A stretch of 36,265 nt of DNA from Bacillota bacterium (lineage in GTDB: Bacteria > Bacillota > Bacilli > Tumebacillales > Effusibacillaceae), in NCBI GenBank assembly GCA_020059765.1, contig JAGVBM010000346.1:1-36265 (forward strand), in the 5' to 3' direction. Under the pieces are notes generated by a model. The model was not told the origin of the DNA, made no database searches, and saw only the letters and a program-made list of their open reading frames with translations. A program made the position numbers and the translations under genes. Below, one piece after another: positions 33,384 through 36,265 of the stretch (its first letter is position 1; each line of letters begins with the position of its first letter).

Positions 33384-33824
33384 TTACTGCACGACAATAT
33401 CGGTCACATACACATCGACGACCTTGCCGTGTTGCATGTATTTATTGATACCTTCAATAATTTTTGCTTCCAACTGCTTATATCCTGCATCTTTCTGAAT
33501 ATCTATCGCAGTCGTGGAATGCAGAATTTCATTGATCGTATTCTTCACCTGCACTTTGCGAAGTCCGATTTCTCCCACTGCCTTGTTTGAATCCATCTGC
33601 AGCGTAACACCGAGTTGTATCAAACTGGAACCGGACAAATTGGTGGTGATTTTCTCCACCACAAATTGACTTTCCGCCAGTTTCTCGGCGGTCGGGGCGG
33701 CAGCAGTCTTGGCTGCTTCGGAAGATTTGCCGAAATATTGAAAACCGACAATCGCAACGACCCCAAGCATGGCAATCGAAATAATCATGATTAACGCAAA
33801 GTTGAACAATTTGTTTTGAAACAT
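33384..33824 (-). CDS. fliL: Flagellar basal-body-associated protein FliL
   Basis: FliL is a single-pass membrane protein that surrounds the stator and supports torque. The 146 residues have an N-terminal helix (about 7-29), an alanine-rich stalk, and a C-terminal outward domain ending in the conserved VVDVYVTDIVVQ. Its start lies two bases after the flbD stop, so the two are probably coupled. Confidence 0.95.
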   Translation of the reverse strand: MFQNKLFNFALIMIISIAMLGVVAIVGFQYFGKSSEAAKTAAAPTAEKLAESQFVVEKITTNLSGSSLIQLGVTLQMDSNKAVGEIGLRKVQVKNTINEILHSTTAIDIQKDAGYKQLEAKIIEGINKYMQHGKVVDVYVTDIVVQ

Positions 33825-33826
33825 GT

Positions 33827-34042
33827 TTATTCCCCCGCGTTCTGTCGGACTTGCAAACCGATCAAACCGATTGATCGGTAATAATCCGCGATCAGTTGGT
33901 TGATATCAGCAACCGATTCTTTGATAACCACTTTCTTCCCGTTTACCAACGTGATCACCGAATCGGGCGTGGCCTCCACCATTTCGATCAAGGTCGCATT
34001 CAGATACAATTCAGTTCCGTTAAATCGGGTAACTTTGATCAT
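33827..34042 (-). CDS. flbD: Flagellar FlbD family protein (YlzI)
   Basis: This 71-residue protein begins MIKVTRFNGTELYLNA, the typical start of the short FlbD family of Firmicutes and spirochaetes. ATG 34042 has AAGGAGG seven bases upstream; the longer frame starting at 34087 lacks such a site and would add unrelated residues. The function is not settled; it is always found between the hook gene and fliL or mot genes. It is unrelated to the Caulobacter regulator FlbD. Confidence 0.92.
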   Translation of the reverse strand: MIKVTRFNGTELYLNATLIEMVEATPDSVITLVNGKKVVIKESVADINQLIADYYRSIGLIGLQVRQNAGE

Positions 34043-34098
34043 GCCTCTTCCTCCTTGTTCGAAAGACATCCAGCCATCGCATGACAAGCATTGGGAAT

Positions 34099-34160
34099 CC
34101 GCGAAAACAAACCGTTTATCGGCCAGGATTATGCGAACAGACGCATGTTTGCTTTCGCGG
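34099..34160 (-). promoter_or_regulatory. Structured intergenic RNA between flgG and flbD
   Basis: Two 14-base arms at 34099-34112 and 34147-34160 are complementary except for one position, which is a G-U pair in the minus-strand RNA but an A-C mismatch on the other strand. Inside the 34-base loop a second hairpin (ATGCG/CGCAT, 34131-34135 with 34142-34146) abuts the outer stem. No U-tract follows, so it is not an ordinary terminator. It could be an RNase stop, a processing site or a protein-binding leader for flbD. Confidence 0.6.
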
Positions 34161-34168
34161 AACGCTCA

Positions 34169-34957
34169 TTATCGTTTCAAATTGACGACTTCCTGCAAAA
34201 TCTCGTCGGAGGTGGTTATGATTCGCGAATTGGCTTGGAATCCGCGTTGCGCCACAATCATTTCGGCAAATTCATTTGTCAAGTCGACATTGGACATTTC
34301 CAGGACACCCACCATCATCAAGCCGTGTCCAGGTATTCCGGGCAGATCAATCTGAGCCGTACCCGAGTTTTGCGTTTCCGCGTACAAGTTGTCTCCCGCT
34401 TTGGCCAAGCCGCCCGGATTCGCAAAGGCTGCTGTTTGAATCGTTCCGATCAGTTCCTGCGTGCCGTCCGCATTGACAATCGTTACACCACCCTTGTTGT
34501 CAATGGTATACGCTTGGGCATCAGCCGGGATTGTGATGGTTCCCGCATCCGACAGCACCTGCATCCCGTTTGGAGCGACCAGCGTTCCGTTCGCATCGAT
34601 TTTGAAGTTGCCGGAACGCGTATAATAGTTTTGGCCGTCTTTCGTTACGACGAAGAAACCGTCTCCGTCAATCATCAAGTCGGTGGGTACGTTGGTCGTT
34701 TGTGCACTTCCCTGCGTATGAATGGTGTCAATTGATGAAATAGCGCTGCCAAGCCCAATTTGTTTGGGGTTAATGCCGCCCAGCGTATCGGACGGCGCAG
34801 CCGCACCTCCCACTGTCTGGCTCAAGATGTCTTTGAACATGACACGTCCTGCCTTAAAGCCGGCAGTATTCACATTGGCAATATTGTTGCCGATGACGTC
34901 AAGTTTGGTCTGAAATCCTCTCATGCCTGCAATACCCGAATACATTGCACGAAGCAT
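34169..34957 (-). CDS. flgG: Flagellar hook protein of the FlgG/FlgE family
   Basis: In Bacillus the gene at this place, of nearly the same length (264), encodes the hook subunit, called FlgE in newer work and FlgG in older annotation. The 262 residues have the N-terminal rod/hook signature MYSGIAGMRGFQTKLDVIGN with NIANVNTAGFKAGR, a compact central domain (FFVVTKDGQNYYTRSGNF), and the C-terminal heptad helix EMIVAQRGFQANSRIITTSDE. It lacks the large outer domains of enterobacterial FlgE. The ATG follows GGAGG at nine bases. A 7-bp hairpin lies just upstream. Hook versus distal rod cannot be decided from sequence alone. Confidence 0.93.
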   Translation of the reverse strand: MLRAMYSGIAGMRGFQTKLDVIGNNIANVNTAGFKAGRVMFKDILSQTVGGAAAPSDTLGGINPKQIGLGSAISSIDTIHTQGSAQTTNVPTDLMIDGDGFFVVTKDGQNYYTRSGNFKIDANGTLVAPNGMQVLSDAGTITIPADAQAYTIDNKGGVTIVNADGTQELIGTIQTAAFANPGGLAKAGDNLYAETQNSGTAQIDLPGIPGHGLMMVGVLEMSNVDLTNEFAEMIVAQRGFQANSRIITTSDEILQEVVNLKR

Positions 34958-34981
34958 TCAAATTCGCCTCCTTAGTGATAG

Positions 34982-35007
34982 GGAACGCGTCAGTCAGTCG
35001 GCGTTCC
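34982..35007 (-). repeat. Small inverted repeat upstream of flgG
   Basis: GGAACGC and GCGTTCC form a perfect 7-bp stem with a 12-base loop in the 75-base gap between the TIGR02530-type gene and flgG. No U-tract follows. It may only mark an mRNA processing or stability site. Confidence 0.4.
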
Positions 35008-35032
35008 GGAACCTCCAACCTGTGGGCCGGTC

Positions 35033-35416
35033 CTACAGTATTAATGCGCTGTCAATATTGGTAAACACATTTTCCCGCATCGATTGTGAATCCACCGCCG
35101 TAATGATGGTCCGATTTTTTACATTGACGACAAAGGCGGTATCTTTGTACAAGATCAGTGATTCTTTGCCGCCTTTGGCAGCCACCCGATCTATCGCGTC
35201 CCCGATACGTTGAAGCTCTGAGTCATCCAATCGGATGTGCCGTTTTTCCAGACGCTGTTTTGCATGCTGGGAAACGATTACCTCTGTCTGTCTCAGCTGT
35301 TTGTTCAGTTCCGCTTGGAATGCTCCGCTGCGTTCCGCTTGTTTTCCGTTCGAATGGACCGGGTACCCTTTTACGGGAAGCGGCTGCCGCACCCCAAACA
35401 TCCATTCTTGGCTCAT
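35033..35416 (-). CDS. Flagellar operon protein, TIGR02530 type
   Basis: This 127-residue, mostly polar protein matches the small family found in flagellar operons of many Firmicutes between flgD and the hook gene. Characteristic is the C-terminal half, with SQHAKQRLEKRHIRLDDSEL and ESLILYKDTAFVVNVKNRTI (about 50-105). No membrane segment or enzyme motif is seen. Its function is unknown to me; a role in hook assembly is inferred from its fixed neighbours. The ATG at 35416 follows GAGGTGAAC, 11 bases after flgD. Confidence 0.88.
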   Translation of the reverse strand: MSQEWMFGVRQPLPVKGYPVHSNGKQAERSGAFQAELNKQLRQTEVIVSQHAKQRLEKRHIRLDDSELQRIGDAIDRVAAKGGKESLILYKDTAFVVNVKNRTIITAVDSQSMRENVFTNIDSALIL

Positions 35417-35427
35417 ACAGGTTCACC

Positions 35428-35847
35428 TCATTTCGTGACCGCGACAATGTTTGCCAGGTCAACCGTTTGATTCCCCACCTTCACCCGCATGATTCCATCC
35501 TTCATTTCTGTACCGTTAACATTACCCTCCGCTTCAGATCCGTCCGCGTTTTTAAAACGTACGGTCGCACCGATCAAATCATAGGCAAGTCCCAATGCGT
35601 TCACTTTTTCCAACCGTTCCAGATTGGCAGCCACATTGGCCATTTGTTCCAACGAACTGAACTGCGCCATTTGCGAGATAAACTCCCGGTCATTCATCGG
35701 TTGCAGCGGATCTTGATATTGCAATTGGGTGACCAAGATTTTCAGAAATGCGTCTTTCCCCAATTCTTGACCGCCGGTCAAATTCCCGGAGTTTGCAAAA
35801 TTTACGGAGTTATAGCCAACCGCAGTTGCATTTGCCACATTTGCCAT
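35428..35847 (-). CDS. flgD: Flagellar hook capping/scaffold protein FlgD
   Basis: FlgD caps the growing hook and is later shed. The 139 residues contain the family signature KDAFLKILVTQLQYQDPLQP (about 31-50) and FISQMAQFSSLEQMANV, then a short C-terminal domain. The enterobacterial protein is about 230 residues, but Bacillus-type FlgD is about 140, so this is not a truncation. It follows fliK after 12 bases, with GAGGTG as ribosome site. Confidence 0.96.
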   Translation of the reverse strand: MANVANATAVGYNSVNFANSGNLTGGQELGKDAFLKILVTQLQYQDPLQPMNDREFISQMAQFSSLEQMANVAANLERLEKVNALGLAYDLIGATVRFKNADGSEAEGNVNGTEMKDGIMRVKVGNQTVDLANIVAVTK

Positions 35848-35859
35848 GCCTCACACCTC

Positions 35860-36265
35860 TTATGCGGTAATATCAATTTGACCGATTGACGTTCCTAAAA
35901 CAGTTTGATAGAAACCGGAATCCTCAATCCGCGACAATTCATTCGCCTGTTGCGGATTGCGGGAGTGATGGGAATGAGAATCTTGCCGCTGTCGGTTTTG
36001 TCCCGTCAGCATCCCTTGGTTCATTGCCATGGATCCGGTTGTCGAGGAAGGGGTGACTTCCACCCGATTCACCGGCACACCTTGCGCTTCCAATTGCTGA
36101 CGGAGCAGATTGATGCTGCCGTCCAGCAGGGATCGGGCATGCGCAGTGTCGGCCGAAATCATCAGAGAAACTTGGCCGTTTTCGCCCTGAATTCTGACCT
36201 GGACTTCTCCCAGCCCTTCCGGCATCAGCGTAATGCGCAGTTCGTTCGCTCCGCCGTGTTCAATA
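35860..36265 (-). CDS. fliK: Flagellar hook-length control protein FliK, C-terminal part (N-terminus outside window)
   Basis: The frame is open to the window edge, so only about the last 134 residues are seen. They show the FliK C-terminal domain that contacts FlhB to switch export specificity: ELRITLMPEGLGEVQVRI, then ISADTAHARSLLDGSINLL and LEAQGVPVNRVEV. The ATG at 36225 is an internal methionine, since the domain starts before it. The tail after residue 75 of this fragment is Q-, H-, S- and N-rich. Confidence 0.93.
   Translation of the reverse strand, partial: IEHGGANELRITLMPEGLGEVQVRIQGENGQVSLMISADTAHARSLLDGSINLLRQQLEAQGVPVNRVEVTPSSTTGSMAMNQGMLTGQNRQRQDSHSHHSRNPQQANELSRIEDSGFYQTVLGTSIGQIDITA

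Noticed and set aside
34043..34087. Longer FlbD starting at 34087
   Set aside because: The added 15 residues are atypical of the family, and the ribosome site AAGGAGG lies directly before ATG 34042.
1..36265. Mobile elements, CRISPR arrays, tRNA or rRNA genes, defence systems
   Set aside because: None were seen; the window is filled with conserved motility, translation, envelope and replication genes on one strand.

Overview
The window is about 36 kb of chromosome from a Gram-positive, endospore-former-type Firmicute of class Bacilli. The evidence is the gene order, the PolC-type replicative polymerase, the split switch protein FliY, and the CheC/CheD pair. A lineage near Alicyclobacillaceae, Paenibacillaceae or similar is plausible, but I cannot fix the genus from sequence alone. 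Every supported gene lies on the minus strand, so transcription runs from high to low coordinates. The intergenic spaces are short; the largest is about 230 bases, upstream of rpsB. I saw no insertion sequence, phage gene, tRNA, rRNA or CRISPR array.

Region 1 (36265 to about 14403) is the fla/che motility operon: fliK (cut by the window edge), flgD, a TIGR02530-type gene, flgG (hook protein of the Bacillus type), flbD, fliL, fliM, fliY, cheY, fliO, fliP, fliQ, fliR, flhB, flhA, flhF, flhG, cheB, cheA, cheW, cheC, cheD, an unknown two-TM gene, sigD, a fapA-like gene, an unknown hydrophilic protein, a swrB-like gene and a membrane-anchored MltG/LysM-like gene. Many pairs overlap by 1 to 29 bases, which suggests translational coupling. 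Together they encode hook assembly, the type III export gate, the C-ring switch, the CheA/W/B/C/D/Y signalling core, and the sigma factor for late flagellar genes.

Region 2 (about 14352 to 6020) is the classical translation and envelope block: rpsB, tsf, pyrH, frr, uppS, cdsA, dxr, proS. It has its own promoter upstream of rpsB and hairpins after rpsB, tsf and frr, which probably grade expression along the operon. Two departures from the Bacillus order stand out. The site-2 protease gene rseP/rasP, normally between dxr and proS, is absent. A GT2 glycosyltransferase gene sits between proS and polC.

Region 3 (about 6017 to 1) holds polC, then a clear promoter with a hairpin-bearing leader, then rimP and the start of nusA, which is cut by the window edge.

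Most of the window is well-known biology. The most interesting leftovers are the rseP loss plus glycosyltransferase insertion, a strand-specific RNA fold between flgG and flbD, the rimP-nusA leader hairpin, and several uncharacterised small genes embedded in the motility operon.
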